Source: JAYZDF01 sp036337945 (GTDB taxonomy: Bacteria; Myxococcota; Kuafuiibacteriia; Kuafuiibacteriales; Kuafuiibacteriaceae). Taken from it: 64,000 nucleotides of DNA. The stretch lies in contig JAYZDF010000029.1 in the NCBI GenBank assembly GCA_036337945.1, positions 21,599-85,598 of the forward strand, written 5' to 3'. The notes under the pieces are model-generated. The model was not told the origin of the DNA, did not search any database, and worked only from the letters and a program-made list of their open reading frames with translations. A program made the translations under genes and the position numbers. This document shows positions 24,114 through 32,776 of this stretch, piece by piece; within the stretch, counting starts at the first letter, position 1, and every line of letters begins with the position of its first letter.

Positions 24114-24629
24114 GTGTTTATTCTTGTATTTCTCGCAATCATTATCGGTTTTGTGCTGATCGCTCTCATCGGAGCAACGTCACCTCCTGTAGAGCACCCC
24201 GATTTTACATCCGGTGCTGACCACGCGAACCTATTCGACCTGAGCGCAGACCAGCTGGGCCGCATCGTAGGACTCCTAATCAGCAAGATGGGTCTTGAAC
24301 TTGATCGTGCTTCAGGTGGAAGCGGCGGTGAGGTGGAAATATACGCAATTAACCCGACCCCGCTTACTGGTGGAAAGATACTTATCCACTGTCTTCCCGC
24401 ACCGAGCGAAGATGGAAAAGTGAATGGATTACGCGTCGCCCAATTTATTCGTGCGACACGCAGCGCTTACGTATCGAAGGGGCTGCTTTTCACGACCGGT
24501 GATATTACGCCTGATGGACGACTTGAAGCAGAAGACAGCCCAGTCGAACTCTTCGACCGTATGCAGCTTGCTTCATTGATAGAGGAGCACATCGGCGAGC
24601 TTACGCCTGAGCTACTGTCCGAGCTGTAA
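24114..24629 (+). CDS. Membrane-anchored protein with a degenerate Mrr-like nuclease fold
   Basis: Starts GTG one base after the trxA stop. Residues 2-20 (FILVFLAIIIGFVLIALIG) are one membrane helix. The soluble part has GEVEIYAINPTPLTGGKILIHCLP, VAQFIRATRSAYVSKGLLFTTGDITPDGRLEAE and SPVELFDRMQLASLIEEH, which follow the Mrr-type restriction-endonuclease fold, including the TTGxITP turn and the xELxDxxxLxxLL ending. The catalytic D...Q-x-K residues are not preserved (I-H-C-L at the Lys site), so nuclease activity is doubtful. Pairing with thioredoxin is unexplained. Family assignment is by motif memory and is moderate. Confidence 0.6.
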   Translation: MFILVFLAIIIGFVLIALIGATSPPVEHPDFTSGADHANLFDLSADQLGRIVGLLISKMGLELDRASGGSGGEVEIYAINPTPLTGGKILIHCLPAPSEDGKVNGLRVAQFIRATRSAYVSKGLLFTTGDITPDGRLEAEDSPVELFDRMQLASLIEEHIGELTPELLSEL

Positions 24630-24636
24630 AGTACCT

Positions 24637-27039
24637 TTATTCTGCTGGCGGCGGAGTTCCTAGTCCACACAGCTCACGCACATTTTCATGATACCTTTGC
24701 GCAGTCCCTGCAGCTAAATAGCTCCTGCATGCGAGCTTAGCATCGGGCTGCTGCATTGCCTCTAGCTTTGAGAGTGTACGAATGACCTGATACCAGCCAT
24801 CGAGCTGCCCGAATTCGGCAGCCTTTTTGAAACATTTAATCGCAACGAGTTCTTCACCCAGTTTTTCCTTCAATTTGCCGTACTCCATCAGGACCTCAGC
24901 TTGAACATTGGTGGAATATCGAGTCATATTTTCGATGGCTTTTTCGAGAGACTTAAGGGCACCTTTCTCGTCGCTCATCGCGCGCATATAAACCGCTTGT
25001 TGGACCAAAGCGCGAACATGTTCGCTGCTACTTTTGACAAACTCTTCATGGAACTTAGCACCCTCGGGAGATTTTCGTTGAGCGAGCATTCGTCCTTTCA
25101 CCACGAGCGCATCAATATTCGAAGGATTGCCTTTTAGTACGACCTCGAGGCGCTTTGATGCATCGTCATATTTCCTAGCCGCGATCTCTGCTTCGGCCAC
25201 ACCAATGAGAAACGCTGGGCGATTGGGCTCTAGTGATAGTGCTTGCTTGAGTGGCACAATCGCTTTTTCTGGCCTACCAAGCTTTAGAAGCCATTTTCCT
25301 TTGCCATATGGGAAGTCCGCGTTTTTTGGATCTTTTTCTACCGCGTCTTTGTATGCAATTTCCGCCGCAGCATCTTCACCCGCCGAGCGAAGGACTTCAC
25401 TTCGAGCATACTCTGCTAGCGCTCTGTTCTGCTCTGACACGTCTTTTGGGTACTTACGCAGAAACTCTCGAAACGCTTTGATGTCCTGATCACTCTGAGC
25501 CAATTGTCCGCGCTGAAGTCGAACGAGCGCTCTTTCGATGCGCGCCGTGGGGTGGTCTCCACCGCCGGCCATTTTCAGCGCCTTTGTATAATGAAATTCA
25601 GCTTTACCTAATCGGCCTGCTCTAAAATATGCTCTCGCGCTAAGCACCCGGGCTCGGATGCTAGAAGGCTGGCGCTTCGTAACCTTTATCAAGTGCTTTA
25701 CGGCACGTTCGTAATTACCAATTTCTAATTCGGCAAGGCCGAGGGTCATTTCAGCGATGGAGGCCTCTCCGCCCTGCTCTGTGACTTGCTTTAGGTAAGG
25801 CCTAAGCGATTCATAAGCTTCTTGACCACCCTTCACCCGGTCTTCGTTTCCGTACAGAAGACGCAATCCCTTTGCGGCTTGAGTATAAGAGACATTCGGC
25901 GCGTGCTTTTCAGCGGACGCTAGCGTTTGGTCCAATTCGTTTACACGGGCAAAATCACCGTGTTCGCCCCACAAGATAGCGTACACCCTAGCTAAGTGAC
26001 CAAGCGTTAATGGGTGCTTCGAATCATATTCTTGAATAATGCGTTCATAGGTCTTTGCAGCAGACTGGTAACCTCGAAAAGTATCCTGCTTTTCCGCACG
26101 CTTGCCCTGAACCGTAAGCTTCGCAATTTCTTCGGTCCGATTTTTCTCATAAAACCGATACGCGACGATACCCCCGACCAGAATCAAACAAATGAAAACC
26201 AAAGCTACAGACAAAGCTGGGTTTCCTTTCTTTTCCCCCGTGTTAGCTACCTCATTTGCTAACGCCTCGAGTTCATCTTCTCCTTCTAGCTTTTGCCTTC
26301 CCATGGGCGCCACGCTGCCGTAGCCCGGAGGCGGCGTGGAAATGGAGGGCGGCCCGAAAGAAACATAGCGAGGGTCAGCAGGAGCAACAGAGCCTGAACC
26401 TGCAGCCGTTCCAGAACCTGGAAACGCAGGCGGAATCGAGCCTGGATATGCAACCGGATTAGGGATGCCAGAAGCAACATCTGGAACAGGTAGATGCGAC
26501 GGTGTTCGCGACGGAAAAGCGGGAGGCTGAGTCGGCATGTTTGGCGACACAGCAGCGACCGGAGGCGCGATTTCGACTCCTCTCTCCCTCAAAGCCTCCA
26601 AGATCTTTTCGTCATTCGGCAGCTTTTCGTAGATAAGTTTTAGATCGGCGACAGCACCGGCTTCATCCCCACTTTGCTGCCTAATTTCTGAACGGGCCCA
26701 AAGGTACTGTGTTTCTCCGGGGGTTGAAGCAATGACTCCATCGAGGTGTTTAAGCGCGCGACTATATTTTTTCTGAGCACCATAAATCTTCGCGAGTAAA
26801 ATCTGACCTGAAACTGAACCGGGCTGCGTCTTCAATCCTTTCTTGCAGACCACCATGGCCTCCATGTATCGACCAGCCTCCAGATAGGCTACGCACAAAG
26901 TTTCAAAGTCTCCAGACTTTGGATTTTGGGAAAAAGCGAGCTCCAAGTCTGCAATGGTAGAGGTGCCTCTTTTGGATCTGCGGCGCTCAGGAGTTGATGA
27001 CGGTGCGCTGCTATTCGATGGATTCTCGGAATCTGACAT
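24637..27039 (-). CDS. Large membrane-anchored TPR protein
   Basis: 800 residues. An N-terminal cytoplasmic TPR set (about 30-160: FETLCVAYLEAGRYMEAMVVC, ILLAKIYGAQKKYSRALKHLD) is followed by a Pro/Gly/Ser linker (about 170-255), one membrane helix (about 272-295, VALVFICLILVGGIVAYRFY) and a long array of TPRs to the end (about 300-790; for example RARVLSARAYFRAGRLGKAEFHYTKAL, PYGKGKWLLKLGRPEKAI). The large repeat half would lie in the periplasm. No enzymatic domain is seen. Such proteins organise complexes in myxobacteria-like genomes, but partners cannot be inferred here. It converges with the Mrr-like gene, 7 bp apart. Confidence 0.88.
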   Translation of the reverse strand: MSDSENPSNSSAPSSTPERRRSKRGTSTIADLELAFSQNPKSGDFETLCVAYLEAGRYMEAMVVCKKGLKTQPGSVSGQILLAKIYGAQKKYSRALKHLDGVIASTPGETQYLWARSEIRQQSGDEAGAVADLKLIYEKLPNDEKILEALRERGVEIAPPVAAVSPNMPTQPPAFPSRTPSHLPVPDVASGIPNPVAYPGSIPPAFPGSGTAAGSGSVAPADPRYVSFGPPSISTPPPGYGSVAPMGRQKLEGEDELEALANEVANTGEKKGNPALSVALVFICLILVGGIVAYRFYEKNRTEEIAKLTVQGKRAEKQDTFRGYQSAAKTYERIIQEYDSKHPLTLGHLARVYAILWGEHGDFARVNELDQTLASAEKHAPNVSYTQAAKGLRLLYGNEDRVKGGQEAYESLRPYLKQVTEQGGEASIAEMTLGLAELEIGNYERAVKHLIKVTKRQPSSIRARVLSARAYFRAGRLGKAEFHYTKALKMAGGGDHPTARIERALVRLQRGQLAQSDQDIKAFREFLRKYPKDVSEQNRALAEYARSEVLRSAGEDAAAEIAYKDAVEKDPKNADFPYGKGKWLLKLGRPEKAIVPLKQALSLEPNRPAFLIGVAEAEIAARKYDDASKRLEVVLKGNPSNIDALVVKGRMLAQRKSPEGAKFHEEFVKSSSEHVRALVQQAVYMRAMSDEKGALKSLEKAIENMTRYSTNVQAEVLMEYGKLKEKLGEELVAIKCFKKAAEFGQLDGWYQVIRTLSKLEAMQQPDAKLACRSYLAAGTAQRYHENVRELCGLGTPPPAE

Positions 27040-27220
27040 ATTTTACTTTCAGCCCAACTAACGCGTTAGTCGTACGTCTGAAATATCAGGACATGGATGG
27101 TTAGGTCAAAATCCCAGCGCTTAGAAATGACACCGATCTACACTTGTTTTTAGACCAACTCCTGCGAATACGCCCTACTCTCATCACGGCCTTGCGAGGA
27201 TATAGAAGTTCTGTCAGACT

Positions 27221-27248
27221 TTGTTCCTAGAGGGCGATAGCTTATATT
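27221..27248 (+). promoter_or_regulatory. Candidate sigma-70 promoter before the 68-residue protein
   Basis: TTGTTC (27221-27226), 16-bp spacer, TATATT (27243-27248), about 22 bp upstream of the ATG at 27270. A good -10 with a partial -35. No experimental support. Confidence 0.4.
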
Positions 27249-27269
27249 GTTCTCAAACCCAGGTAGTTT

Positions 27270-27476
27270 ATGGCTGTTCGTCCAAAAGGTCCCGTTGATA
27301 GGACCGCAAATATGTCACCCGCTCAACTTGAGATATGTAAATCTGTCATTGATGCGACCGCAGTGATTACGAGCTCGATGGTTCAGGTCTCGAACGAGAA
27401 GAACCCTGCAAAAATTAGCGAAGCCTACAAAGTGATCTTTAAGTCCATTATGGAGACGGTGCGAAGCGCTGGATAA
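27270..27476 (+). CDS. Small conserved-looking protein, unknown function
   Basis: 68 residues, mostly helical (LEICKSVIDATAVITSSMVQVSN, ISEAYKVIFKSIMETVRSAG), no membrane segment, no Cys. It has its own plausible promoter and an AGG ribosome site before the ATG, and ends 2 bp from the convergent comEA-like gene. I do not recognise the family. The even amino-acid composition and well-placed start suggest a real gene rather than a chance frame. Confidence 0.6.
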   Translation: MAVRPKGPVDRTANMSPAQLEICKSVIDATAVITSSMVQVSNEKNPAKISEAYKVIFKSIMETVRSAG

Positions 27477-27478
27477 CA

Positions 27479-27874
27479 CTAGTATACCCTGAAGTATTCC
27501 TCGATTTTCCGAAGCTTCGCGGGACCGATACCGCGAATTGCTCTCAGCTCCGCTAATTTTCTGATCGCGGGGACCTCTTTTTCATTTCGCCAAGCAGCAA
27601 ACCTTTTAGATATAGTTCTTCCGATGCCAGGAACGATGGCGAGGTCTTTTGCAGACGCTCTATTGATGTCCATACGATCCCCTAACAACAAACGTCGAAC
27701 TTGAGGTTTCGCTACCATGGATTTCCGCAGCTGACGTACCTGCTGTAACTCACGCTCCAAGAGTTCAGACTGGAGCCTTGCCTCATTGTCATGAGATATA
27801 AGCGCGAATAATGAAGCCGTCAGTAAAAGCAGCGCGCTCGCCAGAAGTCTTCGAATTTCAATGGGACTCAACAA
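27479..27874 (-). CDS. ComEA-like helix-hairpin-helix protein with membrane anchor
   Basis: A membrane helix near the N-terminus (LLASALLLLTASLFALIS), a charged coil, then two helix-hairpin-helix motifs: DINRASAKDLAIVPGIGRTISKRFAAW and LAELRAIRGIGPAKLRKIEEYF. This is the ComEA arrangement, a DNA-binding protein used in DNA uptake or in other periplasmic DNA contacts. The frame can be read back into the end of lysC (to 28024), but that part is only lysC sequence in another frame. A TTG at 27874, just before SPIEIRR, gives a sensible 131-residue protein 43 bp after the lysC stop; the ribosome site there is weak, so the start is uncertain. No other competence gene is in the window. Confidence 0.75.
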   Translation of the reverse strand: MLSPIEIRRLLASALLLLTASLFALISHDNEARLQSELLERELQQVRQLRKSMVAKPQVRRLLLGDRMDINRASAKDLAIVPGIGRTISKRFAAWRNEKEVPAIRKLAELRAIRGIGPAKLRKIEEYFRVY

Positions 27875-27917
27875 ATTTACGCGCTCATGCAGTCTAGGAA
27901 TCGAGCGGCGAAGTCCG

Positions 27918-29174
27918 CTACTCTGCCAGACGAGCGGAACTTCTTTCTGAGGGCGAAAGATGTAACTCGAAGGCACGATGCAAAGAGCGCACCGCGAGTT
28001 CCGCGTACTTGTCTTCAATGACAACGCTAATTTTGATTTCGGAAGTCGAGATCATCTGGATATTAATGCGTTCGTCCGCAAGAATCTGAAACATTCGTGT
28101 CGCCACGCCCGCATGGCTTCTCATGCCAATCCCGACTACAGACAGCTTAGCGATGGTGTCATCGTGCTCGACTCGTTCAATTCCGACCTCCGCTGCGAGT
28201 TTTTCCATCAGCTCCACGGCTCGAGACAGGTCAGAACGGGGCACCGTAAAGGTAAGATCAGTCTTCGTATCCTGTGATATGTTTTGAATAATCATATCAA
28301 CAACAATTCCCGCATCTGACAGAGGCGTAAAACATTTCGTCGCGATGCCCGGGATATCTGGCACATTTCTAAGTGCGATTTTTGCTTCGTTTCGGTCACA
28401 CGAAACGCCTGATACTAAAATGTGTTCCATATCTGAATCTTCCTCTGTTACTAATGTCCCTTGAGAGCGAGTGAAACTTGAACGAACCCGAAGTGGGACA
28501 CCGTATTTCATTCCCATTTCGACACTTCTAATCTGTAAGACTTTGGCCCCGGCGGATGCCATCTCTAACATCTCCTCGTAGGCAATCTTTTCCAAGCAAC
28601 TTGCATCTCTGCAAATTCGTGGGTCTGCCGTATAGACCCCATCGACGTCTGTATAGATATCACAAGCTCCCGACAATGCTGCGGCAATAGCGACGGCCGT
28701 CGTGTCTGAGCCACCTCTCCCTAAGGTCGTTACCTCTCCAGAGTCACTCGTACCCTGGAATCCTGCGGCAACAACCACCTCATCGTTCGCGAATGCTCTT
28801 TCAAAGGTCTCTGTATCGATACCTAGAATTCGAGCTCGAGTATGATCCTCTGTCGTCTTCATACCCATTTGAAAGCCCAACAGTGAACGAGCGGGGACAC
28901 CGCTCTCATTCAGAATCATCGCTAGCATCGCGGCGGACACTTGTTCTCCGGTTGCAACCATACAATCCAGTTCTCTTGGAGTTGGCGCCTTAACCGCTTT
29001 GTGCGCGAGTTCGAGCAATCGATTCGTTTCCCCGGACATCGCACTGACCACGACGACAAGATTCTTACCGCTCGCTTTCTCATCTCGTATTATCTCGGCA
29101 ACGTTTCGCATTCTATCAAGGTCACCAACCGAGGTTCCGCCAAACTTGAGAACTAATGTCGATAAATCACTCAC
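27918..29174 (-). CDS. lysC: Aspartate kinase
   Basis: Phosphorylates aspartate, the first step to lysine, methionine, threonine and diaminopimelate. VLKFGGTSVGDLDRM at the start, VVVVSAMSGETNRL, ATGEQVSAAM, TTLGRGGSDTTAVA and CDIYTDVDGVYTADPR are the kinase signatures. Two C-terminal ACT domains (about 265-400: VSGVSCDRNEAKIALRNVPDIPG and KLSVVGIGMRSHAGVATRMFQILADE) bind the feedback inhibitor. The length of 418 is typical of the single-function, lysine/threonine-regulated type. It stands alone among unrelated genes. Confidence 0.97.
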   Translation of the reverse strand: MSDLSTLVLKFGGTSVGDLDRMRNVAEIIRDEKASGKNLVVVVSAMSGETNRLLELAHKAVKAPTPRELDCMVATGEQVSAAMLAMILNESGVPARSLLGFQMGMKTTEDHTRARILGIDTETFERAFANDEVVVAAGFQGTSDSGEVTTLGRGGSDTTAVAIAAALSGACDIYTDVDGVYTADPRICRDASCLEKIAYEEMLEMASAGAKVLQIRSVEMGMKYGVPLRVRSSFTRSQGTLVTEEDSDMEHILVSGVSCDRNEAKIALRNVPDIPGIATKCFTPLSDAGIVVDMIIQNISQDTKTDLTFTVPRSDLSRAVELMEKLAAEVGIERVEHDDTIAKLSVVGIGMRSHAGVATRMFQILADERINIQMISTSEIKISVVIEDKYAELAVRSLHRAFELHLSPSERSSARLAE

Positions 29175-29253
29175 CGTGCTGCAGCATAAACATCAAATGT
29201 TCCAAAGGGCTAGTGTAAGTGCCCTCATTTTCATTCCAGACATCCAGAGGTTC

Positions 29254-31791
29254 TTAGTCACCAAGCAAACGCTTGAGCGCGCCAATCTTTTTGCGGACCG
29301 CGGCTTCGTCCGCAGGTTTGCGAGCCAGCTCCAGATATTTTTCGTACGATTGCATAGCTTTTTTAGGTTGATTCAATCGACCATAGAACAAACCAAGCTG
29401 TTTATGCGCACAAGCGTTTTTAGGTTCCTTCGCGGAAAGCTTCAGAAGCGCTTTCACTCCTTCCTGGGGATAATTTAGGTGTTTCAGCGCTACGTCCTTA
29501 CAAGACAGCGTTTTTTGCACTCTCTGAACCTTCTTGACCTCGCGTCGAGGCTTCTTATCGCCTCCTTGCTCCAAAGCTTGACGCCCGCGCTGAATAATCT
29601 TGGGCGAGAATTCTCGAGTTTCCATATCCCTCAAAAGAGACTTGGCCAACTTTCTCTCATTGAGCGCAACCGCGGCGCGAAGTTCTCCCAGCGTCGCTCT
29701 TTCTAAAACCTCCGGGCTCACACCTTTTGAAAGTCTCGCTCGAACAAACTGCTGTTTTGAGCGCTCAAAGTCGGCAACTGCCAAAGATTTTTCTGCCGCT
29801 TCGAGCCAGGATTTTGCGGTTCGAGGTGCAACTAATCTCGGGATCGCAGCCTTGCTGTTCGAGCCAGCAGGCCCATTAGAACCCTTTGCGACAGGTCTGA
29901 CCAATTGAGGAGCAGGAGTGGTCGCTATTGGCGTTTCAGCCATCTGATTTGACAAACGTTTGCGGCCAATCAACAGCCCAATGGCAATGGCACAAAGAAT
30001 AGCGCCCGCCATAATCGCAATCCGGTTCTGAAGCTTTCGATTCGGTGCAGGTCGAACACCCAGGTTTTTCGCATCAATTTTGATATTCGGTCGGGGTTTT
30101 TTGCGCCCGCCCCCTTTTGCCCCGGCACGGCGTTTCTCCTGTTTTCGCTCTTGGACACCAAAGGTCCGTCGCGCGACAGCAGCGCTCGGCAGAGCCGAAT
30201 TTGGCTCCTCAGAGCTCGGCGCACTCGACCATTCGGCTTTTTGACCTTGCCCTGCCTGATTATTTTTACGAGTTCGAACAATTTCTGTGGCGTCAGAAAC
30301 GAAACCGGTGGCCCTAACCTGTTCGGTTCGTTCCAAGGTACCAAAGTCGTCCGTCGACTCTTCGATCGATTCATTTTGACCGAGAAAGGCTTCAGACTCG
30401 CGAACTGTTTGCGCCCTAATACTGGCCTTCGGTTTCGTCAAAGACTCGGTGACTACAACTTGCTCGACCTGAGCGACGGCGTCACCAGCGGCCAGAGTTT
30501 CTTCCTCGGACATGGACCCATAGCGTTGAGAAGGAACAACAAGCGACGAGTTCCCTGGGGTAACGCTCTTACCTACCGACAAGTCTTGCAATGTCTGTTG
30601 ATTCCGAATTTGTCGGGTCTGACGCTGTAACGCAGCATCAGGACGAGTTCCATCGGTTGGCTCTAAGTGACCAAACCGAACTTGTTGGGACGGATGAGTC
30701 GCTGTTGCAACCTCAGTCGCTGCGTTCTCCATCGCTGCTTGCAATGGCGCAGCAGGTGGCGCGGCGGCCACACCCGCCTTTGCGGGCTCTTTTCGTTCGA
30801 GACTGCCTGCAATCTCATCCAGCGCTTTCGCAATCGGCTCGGCCGACTCGAAACGATTGGCTGGGTCTTTTGCGAGCATTCTATCAAGAAGCTTCGACAA
30901 GTGTTTACCGGCAGATGTTTCTCGTTCCAACCTCCGATGCGCTTGCTTCGTAACGTTCGAGAGAATCTCCTTTACGGTCGAACCCAGAAATGGTCGCTCT
31001 CCGGTCAGCATAGTGTAAAGAAGCACACCGAGTGAGAACTGGTCCGCGCGTCCGTCGACTTCTCTCTGTTTTTCTTGCAGGCGTTCCGGCGCGAGATAGG
31101 ACGGGGTGCCAAGAATATGACCGTGATTTGTCAGGCGTGTACTCTCAGACTGGGCAATTCCAAAATCGATAAGCACAGCCTGACCACCCTCGCGAACAAA
31201 AATATTTGAGGGCTTTATGTCTCGATGAATAATCCCGCCCTTGTGAGCAACGGCCAGTGCTTCGGCTACATCACGCGTGATACGGACCGCCGTCGCGTCC
31301 GCAAGCTGCTTCTTTCGTCTCATCAGGGAGGCCAATGATTCACCTTCCAGAAGCTCCATCACGTAGAAATAGATACAACCTGGACGGTAGATTTCTGCTC
31401 GGCTCATATTATCGGGCTCATGTCCGTAATCGAAGATTGTAATAATTGCGGGATGTCTAAGACGTCCGACAATTTTGGTCTCACGGAGAAAACGCTGAAT
31501 TGTTTCTTCCCTAATTTCTGGCTCTGACACCAGGTCAGGTTCTAATGTCTTGATTGCAACGAATCGTTCAATGTGCGGGTCCCATGCCTCATAAACAACA
31601 CCCATACCTCCATGGCCCAACTCACCAAGAACCAAGTAACGCCCTAGCTTTAGTCTCTTTTCGGAATCCTCGGATCGCCCGCGGATGCGTTCAGATATCA
31701 TCGACGGCAGCTCTGATAGCTCTATCCCCAATCGACTTAGCCGCTCATTGGAGCCTTTTGAATGGTTAGCTGACCCGGTCACAGACATCAT
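29254..31791 (-). CDS. Eukaryote-like Ser/Thr protein kinase with C-terminal TPR region
   Basis: The kinase domain (about 48-315) is complete: LGELGHGGMGVVYEA, VAIKTL with the ATP Lys, catalytic loop IIHRDIKPSN, DFGIA, GTPSYLAPERL, and DQFSLGVLLYTMLTGERPF. A Ser/Thr/Pro-poor but charged linker (about 320-590) leads to one membrane helix (about 591-612, IAIMAGAILCAIAIGLLIG), and the outside part ends in a TPR-like pair (ACAHKQLGLFYGRLNQPKKAMQSYEKYL). This layout links a cytoplasmic kinase to a periplasmic protein-binding module. Substrates are unknown. It is probably active, unlike the related protein at 51.6 kb. Confidence 0.93.
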   Translation of the reverse strand: MMSVTGSANHSKGSNERLSRLGIELSELPSMISERIRGRSEDSEKRLKLGRYLVLGELGHGGMGVVYEAWDPHIERFVAIKTLEPDLVSEPEIREETIQRFLRETKIVGRLRHPAIITIFDYGHEPDNMSRAEIYRPGCIYFYVMELLEGESLASLMRRKKQLADATAVRITRDVAEALAVAHKGGIIHRDIKPSNIFVREGGQAVLIDFGIAQSESTRLTNHGHILGTPSYLAPERLQEKQREVDGRADQFSLGVLLYTMLTGERPFLGSTVKEILSNVTKQAHRRLERETSAGKHLSKLLDRMLAKDPANRFESAEPIAKALDEIAGSLERKEPAKAGVAAAPPAAPLQAAMENAATEVATATHPSQQVRFGHLEPTDGTRPDAALQRQTRQIRNQQTLQDLSVGKSVTPGNSSLVVPSQRYGSMSEEETLAAGDAVAQVEQVVVTESLTKPKASIRAQTVRESEAFLGQNESIEESTDDFGTLERTEQVRATGFVSDATEIVRTRKNNQAGQGQKAEWSSAPSSEEPNSALPSAAVARRTFGVQERKQEKRRAGAKGGGRKKPRPNIKIDAKNLGVRPAPNRKLQNRIAIMAGAILCAIAIGLLIGRKRLSNQMAETPIATTPAPQLVRPVAKGSNGPAGSNSKAAIPRLVAPRTAKSWLEAAEKSLAVADFERSKQQFVRARLSKGVSPEVLERATLGELRAAVALNERKLAKSLLRDMETREFSPKIIQRGRQALEQGGDKKPRREVKKVQRVQKTLSCKDVALKHLNYPQEGVKALLKLSAKEPKNACAHKQLGLFYGRLNQPKKAMQSYEKYLELARKPADEAAVRKKIGALKRLLGD

Positions 31792-31828
31792 TATGGTAGG
31801 CCTACCCTATTCAAGGGTCAATGTATGA

Positions 31829-32776
31829 TTACAGCTTCAGGCGAATCGCCTTGTGAAAGTTGGAGAATCGGGCGGGAAGTCGACCTGGTTGTTCTCCGTC
31901 AATATCTAATAAAACGTTAGCCTCATCTCTAAAGGGGATTGCCTGAATCATTTTTCCGCGAGAAGAACGCACGCTTTGCCAGTGAATCGCGCGCCCAGCG
32001 TATAAATCGGAGGTCTTGAGCACTTCTTTCATACCTGCTCGAATCTGAGTCACTACATCGAATTCGCCGTCGTCAATCTTCGCATTGGGAGCCATATGCA
32101 TCCCACCGCCAAAATATTGCCCATTAGCTATCGCAACCGTGACAAGTGGTTCATCAACAAAGACTTCATCATCTACACTTACACGAACATGTTGGCGTCG
32201 GTATGAGGCGAGCGCGCGTAAAGTATTTATATAAAAGGAAATGCGTCCACCGAGAGCCTTTGACCCTTTGTTGATTTTATCTGCCACCACTCCAGAAAGA
32301 CCAAAACTCGCAATATTAAGAAAAGCCTGTCCTTTTGGTTGTCCTCGGTGGTCGACAAATTCGACCCAACCGAGATCACATGGCTGCGTCTTCTCTCCAG
32401 CTAAATGGGCGACAGACCCAGGAATAGTCCCGGGTAAATCAAACAATCGTGCAAAGTCGCCACCGGTTCCTGATCGTACCGCACCAATAATTATATCGTC
32501 TTTGACAAGTCGAGGATTACTGCCGTCTTTCTCGCTTTCAAACAAGCCATTTACAACCTCGTTCATTGTGCCATCGCCACCTACAGACACAATCATTTCA
32601 TAGCCGTCCATCACTGCTTGCTTTGACAAACGAGTCGCGTCGCCTGGGGCTTTCGTAAATGCGAAATCCCATTTCGTCAGAACTTTATTTAACGCTCGCT
32701 GTAGCTCCGGCCAATATCTTCCCGTCGCGCCACTTTGGCTCGCTGGATTAACAATTACGTAGGTAAAGTAACTCAT
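31829..32776 (-). CDS. Diacylglycerol/lipid kinase family protein (DagK/YegS-like)
   Basis: ATP-dependent lipid kinase of the DAGK_cat family. VNPASQSGATGRYWPELQRAL at the N-terminus, the nucleotide motif VSVGGDGTMNEVVNGL, the second glycine motif GAVRSGTGGDFARLF, then the C-terminal beta domain with GGGMHMAPNAKIDDGEFDVV and the final DGE-like DIDGEQP. The length of 315 is typical. Its ATG overlaps the TGA of the upstream Fe-S gene by 1 bp (TGATG), so the two are coupled. Members phosphorylate diacylglycerol, sphingoid bases or other lipids; the next-door alkyl-DHAP-synthase-like protein supports a glycerolipid substrate, but this is inference. Confidence 0.9.
   Translation of the reverse strand: MSYFTYVIVNPASQSGATGRYWPELQRALNKVLTKWDFAFTKAPGDATRLSKQAVMDGYEMIVSVGGDGTMNEVVNGLFESEKDGSNPRLVKDDIIIGAVRSGTGGDFARLFDLPGTIPGSVAHLAGEKTQPCDLGWVEFVDHRGQPKGQAFLNIASFGLSGVVADKINKGSKALGGRISFYINTLRALASYRRQHVRVSVDDEVFVDEPLVTVAIANGQYFGGGMHMAPNAKIDDGEFDVVTQIRAGMKEVLKTSDLYAGRAIHWQSVRSSRGKMIQAIPFRDEANVLLDIDGEQPGRLPARFSNFHKAIRLKL

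Noticed and set aside
27875..28024. Longer comEA-like frame reaching into lysC
   Set aside because: The extension is lysC coding sequence in another frame without membrane or HhH features.
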